Assembly (NCBI RefSeq): GCF_021646545.1
Contig: NZ_JAKIRP010000001.1
Coordinates: 1,426,001 to 1,490,000 of the forward strand
DNA length: 64,000 nt
Direction of reading: 5' to 3'
From: Chitinophaga filiformis
Lineage (GTDB): Bacteria; Bacteroidota; Bacteroidia; Chitinophagales; Chitinophagaceae
The notes beneath the pieces are model-generated. The model searched no databases and was not told the origin of the DNA. It saw nothing but the letters and a program-made list of their open reading frames with translations. A program made the translations under genes and the position numbers. Position 1 is the stretch's first letter. Each line of letters opens with the position of its first letter. Of this stretch, positions 8,874-18,593 are shown piece by piece.

Positions 8874-9713
8874 TTACACATCTGCCAGCCGGAAAGTATC
8901 GCCCACCCTGATACCCTTGTCTGTCGATTGCAGGGTGCAGCATTCTGTAACAGGGTCATGCTCAAAAAAGAGGACGTAGTTATTCTCTACAGCCTCCTGT
9001 AAAAAGCTCTTTTTTTCCTGCAGGGTTGTCAGTGGGAACATATCGTATGCCATTACGTAAGGAATGGGGATATGTCCCTTGCTGGGCAGCAGGTCGGCCA
9101 TGTATACGATGGTTTTATCTTTATACCTGATCTGTGGCAGCATCATCGAGTCTGTATGCCCGAACACAAAGCGGATATTGAAGTCATTACTGAATGGAAT
9201 ACCTTCTTCCCTTGGAATAAATTTCAGTTGTCCGCTCTCCTGGATAGGCATGATATTTTCCTTCAGGAAAGAGGCCTTTTCCCGGTCGTTGGGTTTTGTA
9301 GCCCATTCCCAGTGTTCCTGGTTGCTCCAGAAACTGGCATTTTTAAAGGCAGGCAAGAGTTTATCTTCCCTTCTTTCTATACAACCGCCACAGTGGTCGA
9401 AGTGCAGATGTGTCAGGAATACGTCGGTAATGTCATTACGATGAAAGCCATGTTTTGCCAGGGAGCTGTCAATACTGGCATCTCCATGCAGGTAATAATG
9501 GCTGAAGAATTTTTCGTCCTGCTTATTGCCAATGCCAGTGTCTACCAGTATGAGGCGGTCGCCGTCTTCTATCAGCAGGCTGCGCATGGCCCATGAGCAC
9601 ATGTTGTTATCGTCTGCCGGATTCAGTTTGTTCCAGATGCTTTTAGGCACCACGCCAAACATGGCGCCTCCGTCCAGTTTAAAATAGCCTGTATCTATAC
9701 TGTATAAGTTCAT
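8874..9713 (-). CDS. Metallo-beta-lactamase fold hydrolase
   Basis: This 279-residue protein has the zinc-binding HxHxDH motif at residues 102-107 (HLHFDH) followed by CGG. An LVDTGIG strand precedes it and a GHTD motif with a second histidine follows. The arrangement resembles the N-acyl homoserine lactonase/MBL-fold quorum-quenching branch, but similar sequences also act on other esters and lactones. No signal peptide is visible, so it is cytoplasmic. It lies 35 bases downstream of the transporter gene and may be co-transcribed with it. Confidence 0.82.
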   Translation of the reverse strand: MNLYSIDTGYFKLDGGAMFGVVPKSIWNKLNPADDNNMCSWAMRSLLIEDGDRLILVDTGIGNKQDEKFFSHYYLHGDASIDSSLAKHGFHRNDITDVFLTHLHFDHCGGCIERREDKLLPAFKNASFWSNQEHWEWATKPNDREKASFLKENIMPIQESGQLKFIPREEGIPFSNDFNIRFVFGHTDSMMLPQIRYKDKTIVYMADLLPSKGHIPIPYVMAYDMFPLTTLQEKKSFLQEAVENNYVLFFEHDPVTECCTLQSTDKGIRVGDTFRLADV

Positions 9714-9748
9714 GATTGGATCAGTTTGGGTGCTGAAGTTCGTTAATT

Positions 9749-11050
9749 TCAGTTTCCGGCAGCCATCCTTTTTTGTTTTTGCAATGCTGAATATAGCCAG
9801 ATCAGGCCTATTGCAAAGAACGCGATCAGTGCCAGTACTGAGTTACGCATGCTGCCCGTCAGCTCATGGATATAACCGAAAGTGATCATCCCTATGGCGA
9901 TAGATAATTTCTCTACTACATCATAATAACTGAAGAAAGAGGCGGTATCTTCTGTTTCAGGCATCAGTTTAGCGTAGGTAGAACGGCTGAGGGATTGTAC
10001 GCCTCCCATTACCAGGCCTACCGCTACAGCCAGCAAATAGAAGTCTGTAGCTGTCTGCATACGGTATCCGGCCAGGCAGATGCCGACCCACAGGACCACC
10101 ACCACCATTAATACAGGGAGGTTCCCAAATTTGCCCGATAGCTTGGCGATGCCCCAGGCCCCCAGTACAGCTACTATCTGAATGGCTACTACGGCCATTA
10201 TCAGTCTATCGGCTGGCAATCCCAATTCCTGGCTGCCAAAGATGGTCGCAGCCATCATCACGGTCTGAACACCCATGCTGTAAAAGAAGAATCCACGCAG
10301 GAATCTTTTCAGTACGGGCATTACGCTTACCTGTGCAAATACTTTTTTGAGCTCGTGGAAACCTTCTGTCAGTGAACTGGCGCTATGTTGCTGTACAGTA
10401 CCTTTGGAGGCTGGCAGACGTAAAAAGGTGATCTGTGCAAAGCCGATCCACCACAGACCTGTCAACAGGAAGGTGATACGTACAGGCATTCCGCCATCAA
10501 TGCCGAATGGTTTTACTACCACAAGTGCAAAGCCGATCAGCTGTAACACTACGCTGCCTATATATCCCATTGCATAACCTTTCGCACTGATACGGTCACG
10601 GTCTTCTATCGCAGCTATTTCCGGCAGATAAGAATTGTAGAATACCAACCCACCACAATATCCCAGTGTGGCCAGTATGAAGAAGATGGCGCCATATTCA
10701 ACACTGGGATCCGGTCCTGTGAAGTTGAATAAAGCACAACAGCTTAATCCCCCCAGCCAGGTGAACAGCATGAGATATCTTTTCTTGTTACCTCTTGTAT
10801 CCGCTATGGATGACAGGATTGGAGACAAGAGTGCAGCCAGCATAAAAGCCGCAGCCATAGAGTAGTCGTACAGTGCAGAGTTCACAAATGTCCTTCCGAA
10901 GAAGGTTACATTATCACCGTTTGCTTCTGAGTGGGTGATGGTAGTAAAATAGATAGGGAAAAAAGTGGTGGTAATTACCAGGTTGTATACCGAGTTGGCC
11001 CAGTCATACATAGCCCAGCCATTGATTACTTTTTTACTGGCAGTTTGCAT
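9749..11050 (-). CDS. Atg22/UMF1-family MFS transporter
   Basis: The 433-residue protein opens with INGWAMYDWANSVYNLVITTTFFPIYF, the hallmark start of the UMF1/Atg22 branch of the major facilitator superfamily. About twelve hydrophobic segments follow. Bacterial members are of unknown substrate, and the yeast relative exports amino acids from the vacuole. It has its own -7 box at 11073-11080 and begins a short minus-strand unit with the downstream metallo-hydrolase. Confidence 0.85.
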   Translation of the reverse strand: MQTASKKVINGWAMYDWANSVYNLVITTTFFPIYFTTITHSEANGDNVTFFGRTFVNSALYDYSMAAAFMLAALLSPILSSIADTRGNKKRYLMLFTWLGGLSCCALFNFTGPDPSVEYGAIFFILATLGYCGGLVFYNSYLPEIAAIEDRDRISAKGYAMGYIGSVVLQLIGFALVVVKPFGIDGGMPVRITFLLTGLWWIGFAQITFLRLPASKGTVQQHSASSLTEGFHELKKVFAQVSVMPVLKRFLRGFFFYSMGVQTVMMAATIFGSQELGLPADRLIMAVVAIQIVAVLGAWGIAKLSGKFGNLPVLMVVVVLWVGICLAGYRMQTATDFYLLAVAVGLVMGGVQSLSRSTYAKLMPETEDTASFFSYYDVVEKLSIAIGMITFGYIHELTGSMRNSVLALIAFFAIGLIWLYSALQKQKRMAAGN

Positions 11051-11072
11051 ATGGCGTAAGTAAGTTAGTGAT

Positions 11073-11080
11073 CAAAAATA
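11073..11080 (-). promoter_or_regulatory. -7 promoter element of the UMF1-type transporter
   Basis: The minus strand reads TATTTTTG here, a perfect TAnnTTTG box 23 bases upstream of the ATG at 11050. A TTG at about 22 bases further upstream could be a weak -33 element. The call rests on the motif and position alone. Confidence 0.45.
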
Positions 11081-11125
11081 AGGTATATGGAGCTTGTTGC
11101 ATCAATGCCTTTGGTAAGCGGATGC

Positions 11126-11743
11126 TTATTTATAATCCTGAATCCTGATGTGGTTCGGACACATGAAGTATTCCTGTTCATCATTGGAACTGACAATGAT
11201 AAGCCGGTCGCCACTATAATCGGTAATAAGTTGCTGATAGAGTTGGATGCCCGCGGCATCCAGGTTGGTACAGGGTTCATCCAGCAGCAGCACGGGAACA
11301 TCAGAGAAAATGGTCAATGCCAGTTTCAGTCTTTGTTTCATACCGGATGAAAAATAGCGGATCTGTTTATGCATGGATTTCTCCAGGCCCACCAGGGCAA
11401 CAGCATCTGCGGGAGTGATAGTAGGAATGAATTGTTTGAACTGTAGATGGAACTGCAGGCTTTCTGCCAGCGTAAATTCCTCTACCAGTTCCAGATAAGG
11501 AGCAGCAATGGCACAATGCCGGAAAAACTGATCAGGACTGAGCAGTTCTTCCGGTGTGCTATAAGTAACGGTACCTTCATTGTGATGCAGGTGTCCGCTG
11601 ATAACCTGTAAAAGGGTGGATTTCCCAGAGCCATTGGGACCCAGTATGGCATACCTTCCGCCTGCTTCAAAAGTAGCGGATACACGACGGAAGATCCAGT
11701 CGTAGTTAAATCGTTTGCCTGTCTGGTGCAGCGTTATTTTCAT
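11126..11743 (-). CDS. ABC transporter ATP-binding protein
   Basis: This 205-residue protein is a stand-alone ABC ATPase, somewhat shorter than the usual 220-250. Walker A is GPNGSGKS at residues 35-42, the signature region is SSGMKQR, and Walker B is VLLLDEP followed by the D-loop NLD. The start ATG overlaps the lpxA stop by four bases, so translation is likely coupled and the gene belongs to the lipid A operon. No permease is next to it. It may pair with a permease encoded elsewhere, so any link to LPS transport is only inference from position. Confidence 0.88.
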   Translation of the reverse strand: MKITLHQTGKRFNYDWIFRRVSATFEAGGRYAILGPNGSGKSTLLQVISGHLHHNEGTVTYSTPEELLSPDQFFRHCAIAAPYLELVEEFTLAESLQFHLQFKQFIPTITPADAVALVGLEKSMHKQIRYFSSGMKQRLKLALTIFSDVPVLLLDEPCTNLDAAGIQLYQQLITDYSGDRLIIVSSNDEQEYFMCPNHIRIQDYK

Positions 11744-12534
11744 TCGTCGCTGGCTAGTGACGTATAACCTTTCATGATGCCCCTGCCGGATTCACGGATG
11801 AAGGAGAGTATCTCATCTCTCTCATCAGTGGCAGGATATTCCGCTTCAATGATACTGATGGCTTTTGACAGCTTGTATCCTTTCACGAATATGATACGGT
11901 AGATATCCAGTACATGATTGATCTTTTCGAGGGAGAAGCCTCTTCTCTTAAGACCGATGGAATTCACGCCTACGTATGACAGTGGTTCACGCGCTGCCTT
12001 TACATAAGGTGGTACATCCTTTCTTACAAGGGAACCGCCTGTAACAAAGGCATGTGCGCCTATCTTACAGAACTGCTGAACGGCTACCATGCCCGCCAGC
12101 ACCACGTGGTCGCCCACGGTGATATGACCTGCGAGGGTAGTGTTGTTGGAAAATACACAGTTATTGCCCACTTCACAATCGTGTGCAATATGACTGTAGG
12201 CCATGATCAGGCAGTTTCTGCCGATAACGGTTTTCCATTTATCCTTGGTTCCCCGGTTTATGGTTACATACTCTCTGATGGTGGTGTTGTCTCCTATTTC
12301 AGTTGTGGTTTCTTCGCCTGCAAATTTGAGATCTTGCGGAATGGCGGAAATTACAGCCCCGGGAAAGATACGGCAGTTCTTACCGATCCTGGCGCCTTCC
12401 ATAATAGTGACATTGGAGCCGATCCAGGTGCCGTCTCCGATTTCAACATTCTTATGAATGACAGTGAAGGGATCGATCTTTACGTTTGGCGCAACTTTGG
12501 CGTCCGGGTGAATGTAAGTTAGCGGATGGATCAT
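11740..12534 (-). CDS. lpxA: UDP-N-acetylglucosamine O-acyltransferase LpxA
   Basis: The 264-residue protein is built of left-handed beta-helix hexapeptide repeats from about residue 5 to 190, with the catalytic-histidine region LIMAYSHIAHDCEVG, and a helical C-terminal domain containing GLKRRGFS. Length and motifs match LpxA, which transfers a 3-hydroxyacyl chain from ACP to UDP-GlcNAc as the first step of lipid A synthesis. It is nine bases downstream of lpxC-fabZ and overlaps the ABC gene, so it is clearly within one operon. Confidence 0.96.
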   Translation of the reverse strand: MIHPLTYIHPDAKVAPNVKIDPFTVIHKNVEIGDGTWIGSNVTIMEGARIGKNCRIFPGAVISAIPQDLKFAGEETTTEIGDNTTIREYVTINRGTKDKWKTVIGRNCLIMAYSHIAHDCEVGNNCVFSNNTTLAGHITVGDHVVLAGMVAVQQFCKIGAHAFVTGGSLVRKDVPPYVKAAREPLSYVGVNSIGLKRRGFSLEKINHVLDIYRIIFVKGYKLSKAISIIEAEYPATDERDEILSFIRESGRGIMKGYTSLASDE

Positions 12535-12543
12535 TGCTATTGT

Positions 12544-13959
12544 TTAGCTTTCTCTTGTTTTAATGATTTGAGCGGTCAGGTCCCCTTCAGTTACTACCTT
12601 GTTACCTACAAATACGGTTCCTCTCATTTCTACTATGCCTCTTCTGATGGGGCTCAGCAATTCCATCTTCAGGATCATGGTGTCTCCTGGAAATACTTTC
12701 TGCTTGAACTTACAGTTGTCGATCTTAATAAAATAGGTATCGTAATTCTGAGGATCGGGAACGGTGTTGAGTGCAAGAATACCTCCGCACTGTGCCAGCG
12801 CTTCCACCTGCAATACGCCCGGCATTACCGGGTTATTCGGGAAGTGGCCCTGGAAGAAGTGCTCGTTGAAGGTAACGTTTTTGATACCTACTACCTGTGA
12901 ATCGGTAAGATCGATGATTTTGTCTACCAGCAGCATCGGATAACGATGCGGCAACGTTCTTTCAATACGTGGCAGATCAAAGATAGCTGGTTTATTAGGA
13001 TCGTACACAGGCACATCCTTGATGTGCTTGTTCTTCTTGATATACTGTTTGATCTTACGGGCAAACTCCACGTTGGAAGCATGACCCGGACGGTTTGCGA
13101 TGATATGTGCCTTAATAGGAACACCTACCAGCGCCAGGTCGCCTATGATGTCCAGCAGCTTGTGACGTGCCGGTTCATTCGGGAAGTGAAGCTGTATGTT
13201 ATTGAGGATACCTTCTCTTTGTGCCACACTGATATTCTCGCGTTTGAACACTTTGGCAAGACCGCCCAGTTGCTCATCGCTTACCGGTTTATCAACGATC
13301 ACGATAGCGTTGTTGATATCACCGCCTTTGATCAGGTTGTTGGAGATCAGGTATTCCAGTTCATGCAGGAACACGAAAGTACGGCAGGGTGCTACTTCCT
13401 GTTTGAAGTCCTGCAGACTGTTCAGGTTAGCATGCTGTGTTCCTAAAACAGGAGAATTGAAATCGATCAGGCAGGTAACACGGTAATCCACTGCAGGCAG
13501 GGCTACCATTTCTACGTTCTTCGCATCATCGTAGTAATTGATGTTGGTGTCAATAGAATACCATACCTTCTTAGCGTCCTGCTCGGTAATACCCGCTTCC
13601 TCTATCTTCTGGATAAAAGGATAGGAGCTACCATCCATAATCGGAATTTCAGGACCATCGATCTCGATGTGTACGTTATCGACCCCTGTACCCACCAGGG
13701 CAGCCATAATATGCTCGATCGTGCTTACGCGGGCGCCGTTGTGTTCGAGGGTCGTGCTGCGTGCAGTATCCACGACATAATCGACATCGGCTTTAACTAC
13801 AGGTTGTTCAGGCAGATCTACACGCTGAAATTTAATACCGTAACCGGGAGTGGCCGGCTTCAGGGTCATGTTTACATGCGCTCCTGTGTGTAAACCAACA
13901 CCCGATATTGTAACTGGGGCTTTTATCGTGTGTTGGTTAGACGACTGTTGACTATCCAT
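12544..13959 (-). CDS. lpxC-fabZ: Bifunctional UDP-3-O-acyl-GlcNAc deacetylase / 3-hydroxyacyl-ACP dehydratase
   Basis: The 471-residue protein is a fusion. Residues 1 to about 300 are LpxC, the zinc deacetylase of lipid A synthesis, with GVGLHTG near the start, and HKLLDIIGDLAL carrying catalytic-domain residues. Residues about 320-471 are FabZ, with the active-site histidine in HRYPMLLVDKI/FNEHFFQGHFP and the PVMPGVLQVEALAQ helix. The fusion is characteristic of Bacteroidota. It joins lipid A and fatty acid elongation in one chain, and sits between lpxD and lpxA. Confidence 0.97.
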   Translation of the reverse strand: MDSQQSSNQHTIKAPVTISGVGLHTGAHVNMTLKPATPGYGIKFQRVDLPEQPVVKADVDYVVDTARSTTLEHNGARVSTIEHIMAALVGTGVDNVHIEIDGPEIPIMDGSSYPFIQKIEEAGITEQDAKKVWYSIDTNINYYDDAKNVEMVALPAVDYRVTCLIDFNSPVLGTQHANLNSLQDFKQEVAPCRTFVFLHELEYLISNNLIKGGDINNAIVIVDKPVSDEQLGGLAKVFKRENISVAQREGILNNIQLHFPNEPARHKLLDIIGDLALVGVPIKAHIIANRPGHASNVEFARKIKQYIKKNKHIKDVPVYDPNKPAIFDLPRIERTLPHRYPMLLVDKIIDLTDSQVVGIKNVTFNEHFFQGHFPNNPVMPGVLQVEALAQCGGILALNTVPDPQNYDTYFIKIDNCKFKQKVFPGDTMILKMELLSPIRRGIVEMRGTVFVGNKVVTEGDLTAQIIKTRES

Positions 13960-13992
13960 ATTTTATTATAACTGTTTATCCTACTTTGTTCT

Positions 13993-15042
13993 TCAAACAC
14001 CTTCCCGCACGGAAAGCAGTTGTTTTACCATATCTTCCAATTCCTTCACACGTTTTTCAAGGTCGGGCAAATTTCTAAAAATTGCCTGACTTTTCAGCGA
14101 ACTTTTGTAATCAAAGGCAGGGGATCCCATCAGTGCTGTATTGGGTTCCACTATTGATTTAGACAAACCGCTCTGCGCATTGATCTTGGTACCGTCTGCC
14201 AGCTGGATATGTCCCACCAGGCCTACCTGTCCACCTATCACACAGTTCTTACCGATTTTTGTACTGCCGGAAATGCCGGTTTGTGCCGCTATTACAGAGT
14301 TGGTATCCACATCCACATTGTGCGCTATCTGGATCAGATTATCCAGTTTTACGCCCTGGCGGATAACGGTGGAACCCATTGTAGCACGGTCTATTGTGGT
14401 ATTAGCCCCTATTTCCACATCATCGTGAATGATCACGTTACCGATCTGCGGCACTTTCTTATAGGTTCCATCAGGCTGCGGTGCAAAGCCAAAACCATCA
14501 CCTCCGATCACACAACCCGCATGCAGGATAACCCTGCTGCCCAGTATACAGTTGTCATATACCTTTACACCGGGGAAGATAACAGTATCATCTTTCACAG
14601 TAACATTATCGCCAAGGTATACGCCGGGATATATTTTAACATTGTTTCCAAGCACCACATTTTCACCCAGGTAGGCAAAAGCGCCGATGAAGACGTTCTG
14701 GCCGGTCTTTACTGAGGCAGGTACATAAGACGGTTGCTGAATACCGGTCTTGTTACCTACCATCTGTTTATATTTTTCCAGTAGAAGAGCAAAGCTGCTA
14801 TACGCATCTTTTACCCTTATCAGAGTTGACTTAACAGGTTTTTCCGTTACAAGGCTCTCATTCACTATCAGTATCGAAGCATTGGTAGTATAAATGAATT
14901 CTTCGTATTTAGGATTGGCAATGAAACTGAGCATCCCTTCACCGGCCTCTTCAATCTTGGCGATGTTGCTCACTTTTACGTCCGGGTTGCCTTCCAGCTT
15001 ACCATCCAGCATGGTAGCCAATTGTAATGCGCTAAACTGCAT
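13993..15042 (-). CDS. lpxD: UDP-3-O-(3-hydroxyacyl)glucosamine N-acyltransferase LpxD
   Basis: The 349-residue protein has the LpxD order: an N-terminal uridine-binding domain (about 1-100), a long hexapeptide beta-helix (about 105-320) with the catalytic-histidine motif LIQIAHNVDVD, and a C-terminal helix ending in a VKELEDMVKQLL coiled segment. It N-acylates the LpxC product. It lies 33 bases upstream of lpxC-fabZ and 100 bases downstream of the HD gene. A TAnnTTTG box on the minus strand at 15159-15166, inside the end of the HD gene, might give it an extra promoter. Confidence 0.96.
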   Translation of the reverse strand: MQFSALQLATMLDGKLEGNPDVKVSNIAKIEEAGEGMLSFIANPKYEEFIYTTNASILIVNESLVTEKPVKSTLIRVKDAYSSFALLLEKYKQMVGNKTGIQQPSYVPASVKTGQNVFIGAFAYLGENVVLGNNVKIYPGVYLGDNVTVKDDTVIFPGVKVYDNCILGSRVILHAGCVIGGDGFGFAPQPDGTYKKVPQIGNVIIHDDVEIGANTTIDRATMGSTVIRQGVKLDNLIQIAHNVDVDTNSVIAAQTGISGSTKIGKNCVIGGQVGLVGHIQLADGTKINAQSGLSKSIVEPNTALMGSPAFDYKSSLKSQAIFRNLPDLEKRVKELEDMVKQLLSVREGV

Positions 15043-15142
15043 AGTTATTAATTAATAATGTTACCCGATCTGACCAGCTATCAACTTGTACTTATTCCAC
15101 AACTCGTATTTCCGGAATTTGTAATTGATAATTAGCCATTCA

Positions 15143-16369
15143 TCAGATTTTTGGATGACAAATGTAGAATTTTTTTACGGGTATAGCCAGCGTATGACTA
15201 ACCAGTGCATTGTCGATGGAGGAAATGTCTTTTACAGTTCCATCCTTAAAGAGAATATTGATCTTCTCATTATTCACATTGTAAGCACTGAGACAGGCTG
15301 TGCCCGTAAATACGAAATAGTCCAGATCTTTACCGCTAATGCCGTACTGTTGCTGTACTTTTTGCCTCATGAGATGAATACTTTCCGCGTCAAAGGCCTC
15401 ATTGCTCAGGATGCATTTGAACAGATTCCTGTTGATGAGCCAATTACAAAGCAGCGATAATATTTTGTCAGGGTGTTTCGCCCAGACCTTGATAGCTCCC
15501 ATGATATCATAATCGTCCAGCAGGCAGAACTGTTGCAGGCAGGCAGGCTCCTGTTCAAAGTTGGCCGCCGTGATCGTATGATAGAGAAAATACTCCAAAG
15601 CAGGTGAAGCATAGAGGGATACACCCTGTAACGCCAGTTCCTTTGCCCTGCGAAGTATTTTTACCAGCATATTCTCTGCACTCAGCACCGTTTTGTGCAG
15701 GTAAACCTGCCAGTACATCAGGCGGCGCGCTACTATGAACTTTTCTATAGAATAGATCCCTTTCTCTTCCACCATGAGCTCATCACGGTGTACTGTCAGC
15801 ATTTTTATTATTCTGTCGTATCCAATTACTCCTTCAGAGACGCCTGTATAAAAACTGTCACGGTTCAGATAATCCATCCTGTCTACGTCTAACTGGCTGG
15901 AAACCAGCTGGTGCAGAAAGGTTTTGTGATAACGCCCGTTAAAGATCTCTATCGTCAGTGTCAGCGCCCCGTCCATTTCCCTGTTGAGCTCTTCCATCAG
16001 CCACTGGCTGATCTTTTCATGGGATACCCCTTCAATAATGCCATTCTCCAGCGCATGTGAATAAGGTCCATGACCTATGTCATGCAAAAGTATGGCCATC
16101 TTTGTAGCAACCTCTTCCTCTGCCGTGATGTGTACCCCCTTGGCCCGAAGTTCCATTAAGGCAAAACACATGAGATGATAGGCGCCCATACTATGATGGA
16201 AACGGGTGTGCATGGCGCCCGGATATACCAGGTGTGCCAGGGCCATCTGGTGGATCCTGCGCAAACGCTGATAGTATGGGTGGGAGATCAATGTAAAGAT
16301 CAGCGGATGGTCTATCGTAATGAAGCCATATACCGGATCGTTTACAATTTTACGCTTGCGTTCTGCCAT
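15143..16369 (-). CDS. HD-domain phosphohydrolase
   Basis: The 408-residue protein carries an HD domain with R-HH-S-GAYH upstream and the central motif LLHDIGHGPYSH, the metal-binding HD pair, plus LDVDRMDYLNRDS further on. This arrangement matches the deoxyguanosinetriphosphatase-like HD branch (SAMHD1/YdhJ-like). Its position directly upstream of lpxD is common in Bacteroidota but its role in lipid A synthesis, if any, is unknown. The substrate is probably a nucleotide. Confidence 0.86.
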   Translation of the reverse strand: MAERKRKIVNDPVYGFITIDHPLIFTLISHPYYQRLRRIHQMALAHLVYPGAMHTRFHHSMGAYHLMCFALMELRAKGVHITAEEEVATKMAILLHDIGHGPYSHALENGIIEGVSHEKISQWLMEELNREMDGALTLTIEIFNGRYHKTFLHQLVSSQLDVDRMDYLNRDSFYTGVSEGVIGYDRIIKMLTVHRDELMVEEKGIYSIEKFIVARRLMYWQVYLHKTVLSAENMLVKILRRAKELALQGVSLYASPALEYFLYHTITAANFEQEPACLQQFCLLDDYDIMGAIKVWAKHPDKILSLLCNWLINRNLFKCILSNEAFDAESIHLMRQKVQQQYGISGKDLDYFVFTGTACLSAYNVNNEKINILFKDGTVKDISSIDNALVSHTLAIPVKKFYICHPKI

Positions 16370-16391
16370 TTACCGTTCTCCTTTAGCTAGA

Positions 16392-16399
16392 CAAAGCTA
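16392..16399 (-). promoter_or_regulatory. -7 promoter element of the HD-lpx operon
   Basis: The minus strand reads TAGCTTTG, a perfect TAnnTTTG box about 22 bases upstream of the HD gene start. No clear TTTG is seen at the -33 position. It is the best candidate for the main promoter of the HD-lpxD-lpxC/fabZ-lpxA-ABC series. Confidence 0.5.
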
Positions 16400-16663
16400 C
16401 GTTAAGGAATTATTATCTGTAACTTTTTCTAATGTATAGACGCGGGAGGAAGGGAATCCCCCTATCTTCCACACGATTTTCCCTATTTTTATGATCGAAA
16501 TTATTAATATTTAATCACTGGTCATAGAACATATTGTTTTTTAACAATTTATTGTGTCCGGATGAGCTGCCGGGAACGGTTTTTGACAACTTAGAATCGT
16601 AACTTGAGTAGAATAGTTGTCACTGCCAACTAAAATTTGCTTTATCATAAACACCTTACTTGA

Positions 16664-18217
16664 ATGAGTCAAATAAATATACTTTGGGTAGATGATGAAA
16701 TAGAATCACTGAAATCGCAGATCATGTTCCTGGAGACCAAGGGATACAAAGTGTCGGCCCTCACCAATGGATACGATGCCCTTGAATTCCTGCGTGACCA
16801 GGTGGTTGACGTTGTGCTGCTGGATGAATCTATGCCGGGTATTACTGGTCTGGAAACCCTGGGAAAGATCAAGGAAATCGATCAGCAGATCCCTGTGGTG
16901 ATGATCACCAAGAACGAGGCAGAGAATGTGATGGACGACGCTATCGGCTCCCAGATCACCGACTACCTCATCAAACCGGTGAACCCCAACCAGGTGCTCC
17001 TTTCCCTGAAAAAGATCATTGACAATAAACGCCTGGTGGCCGAAAAGACAACCATTGCCTATCAGCAGCAATTCCGTACACTGTTCATGGCCCTGAACTC
17101 TAACCCGGACTACAACGAGTGGATGGACATCTACAAGAAACTGGTATACTGGGAAATGGAAATGGGGAAAACCAACAGCCCGGAAATGCTGGAAGTGCTG
17201 AACTCCCAGAAAGCAGAAGCTAATACCGAGTTTGCCAAATTCATCAGCCGGAACTACGCCAGCTGGGTAAGCCCGAAATCGAAAGAGGCGCCGGTGATGT
17301 CTCATACTCTCTTCCGGGACAAGATACTGCCGGCACTGGACAACGACGTACCTAATTTTATCATTATAATAGATAACCTACGCTGGGACCAGTGGAAAGC
17401 AATATTGCCCATCTTCCTGGAATCTTACCGCCTGGTGCAGGAAGATACTTTTTACAGCATCCTGCCCACTTCGACCCAGTACAGCCGTAACGCTATTTTT
17501 TCCGGTATGTTGCCGGTGGACATAGAACAACGATTCCCGGAAGAATGGAAAAATGATGACGAGGAAGGAGGGAAGAACCTGCATGAAGAAACTTTCTTTG
17601 CCGACCAGCTCCGCCGCCTGAAACTGGACGCCAGGTTCTCTTATACTAAAGTGACCACCCACAGTGATGGACAACACCTGGTTAACAATGTTCATAACCT
17701 GATGTCATATCCGATCAATGTGATCGTGTATAATTTCGTGGACATGCTCAGCCATGCCCGTACAGAAATGGAGGTGCTGAAAGAACTGGCGGCCGATGAG
17801 ATGTCTTATCGCTCCATTACCGCCAGCTGGTTTGAACACTCTCCGTTACATCAGGCACTGCGTAAACTGGCAGACAAAAAGATTAACCTGATCGTGGCAA
17901 CCGACCATGGCAACGTACGGGTGAAAACACCGGTAAAAGTGATCGGCGACAAACAGACCACTACCAACCTCCGGTATAAGCATGGCCGTAACCTGAACTA
18001 CGATGCAAAAGAAGTGCTGGCCTTCCGCGATCCAAAGGAAGCTGGTCTTCCAAGGCCCAACGTGAACTCTTCCTACATCTTCGCCAAAGAGGATGGTTAT
18101 CTCTGTTATCCGAACAACTATAATTACTTCGTTAATTTTTACCGGAATACTTTTCAGCATGGTGGTATTTCACTGGAAGAAGTGATTGTGCCGGTGGCAA
18201 GGCTGGTGAGTAAATAG
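16664..18217 (+). CDS. porX: PorX-type response regulator (receiver + PglZ)
   Basis: The 517-residue protein begins with a receiver domain (about 1-120) with the acidic D10-D11-E12 cluster, phosphorylation site D54 in VVLLDESMPG, and a conserved lysine in YLIKPV. A helical linker follows, then a PglZ/alkaline-phosphatase-superfamily domain (about 210-517) with IIDNLRWDQW and DHGNVR metal-site motifs. This is the architecture of PorX, which controls type IX secretion genes together with the kinase PorY. Published work on PorX attributes nucleotide phosphodiesterase activity to the PglZ domain. porY is not in this window. Confidence 0.94.
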   Translation: MSQINILWVDDEIESLKSQIMFLETKGYKVSALTNGYDALEFLRDQVVDVVLLDESMPGITGLETLGKIKEIDQQIPVVMITKNEAENVMDDAIGSQITDYLIKPVNPNQVLLSLKKIIDNKRLVAEKTTIAYQQQFRTLFMALNSNPDYNEWMDIYKKLVYWEMEMGKTNSPEMLEVLNSQKAEANTEFAKFISRNYASWVSPKSKEAPVMSHTLFRDKILPALDNDVPNFIIIIDNLRWDQWKAILPIFLESYRLVQEDTFYSILPTSTQYSRNAIFSGMLPVDIEQRFPEEWKNDDEEGGKNLHEETFFADQLRRLKLDARFSYTKVTTHSDGQHLVNNVHNLMSYPINVIVYNFVDMLSHARTEMEVLKELAADEMSYRSITASWFEHSPLHQALRKLADKKINLIVATDHGNVRVKTPVKVIGDKQTTTNLRYKHGRNLNYDAKEVLAFRDPKEAGLPRPNVNSSYIFAKEDGYLCYPNNYNYFVNFYRNTFQHGGISLEEVIVPVARLVSK

Positions 18218-18248
18218 GGACTCCGGGCTTTTTCCTTATTTTTGTTGA

Positions 18249-18593
18249 ATGAACTTTAAAGTCACACCCAATAACCTGACCCGCCTCGAAAAGATCTTTG
18301 GAGAGGCCAAGTACGAGTTGCGTTTCGAAAAAGGAACGTTCAACTCCGGCTATTGTGTACTTGAACACAAGAAGGTGGTTGTTATCAATAAATTCCTGAA
18401 TCTGGAGGGACGTATCAATACCTTGCTGGATATCCTCTCTACGATGACGCTGGATGAGAGCATGCTCACTCCGGAGTCGCTGAAGCTGTACAGACAGATT
18501 GTCGACAACAGGAACGCGACAAATGCGGCGGCGGCCGACAGCGCTGATGAGACACCATTACCACCTTCACCAGAACAACCTACAGAGAATTGA
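18249..18593 (+). CDS. Conserved small protein of unknown function
   Basis: I do not recognise this 114-residue protein. The first 85 residues look folded (alternating strands and a helix around DESMLTPESLKLYRQIV). The last 30 are a low-complexity tail rich in alanine, serine and proline. It has no signal peptide or membrane segment. It begins 31 bases after porX and its stop overlaps the next start by four bases, so it is probably translated together with the metallo-hydrolase downstream. Confidence 0.75.
   Translation: MNFKVTPNNLTRLEKIFGEAKYELRFEKGTFNSGYCVLEHKKVVVINKFLNLEGRINTLLDILSTMTLDESMLTPESLKLYRQIVDNRNATNAAAADSADETPLPPSPEQPTEN

Noticed and set aside
8804..8965. N-terminal extension of the GroES-like gene to 8965
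   Set aside because: The extension overlaps the metallo-hydrolase gene, has no Cpn10-like sequence, and the ATG at 8803 has a strong ribosome site.
11126..11743. ABC ATPase as LptB
   Set aside because: It is short and lacks a distinctive LptB signature by eye; lptF/G lies 48 kb away. Called only as a generic ABC ATPase.
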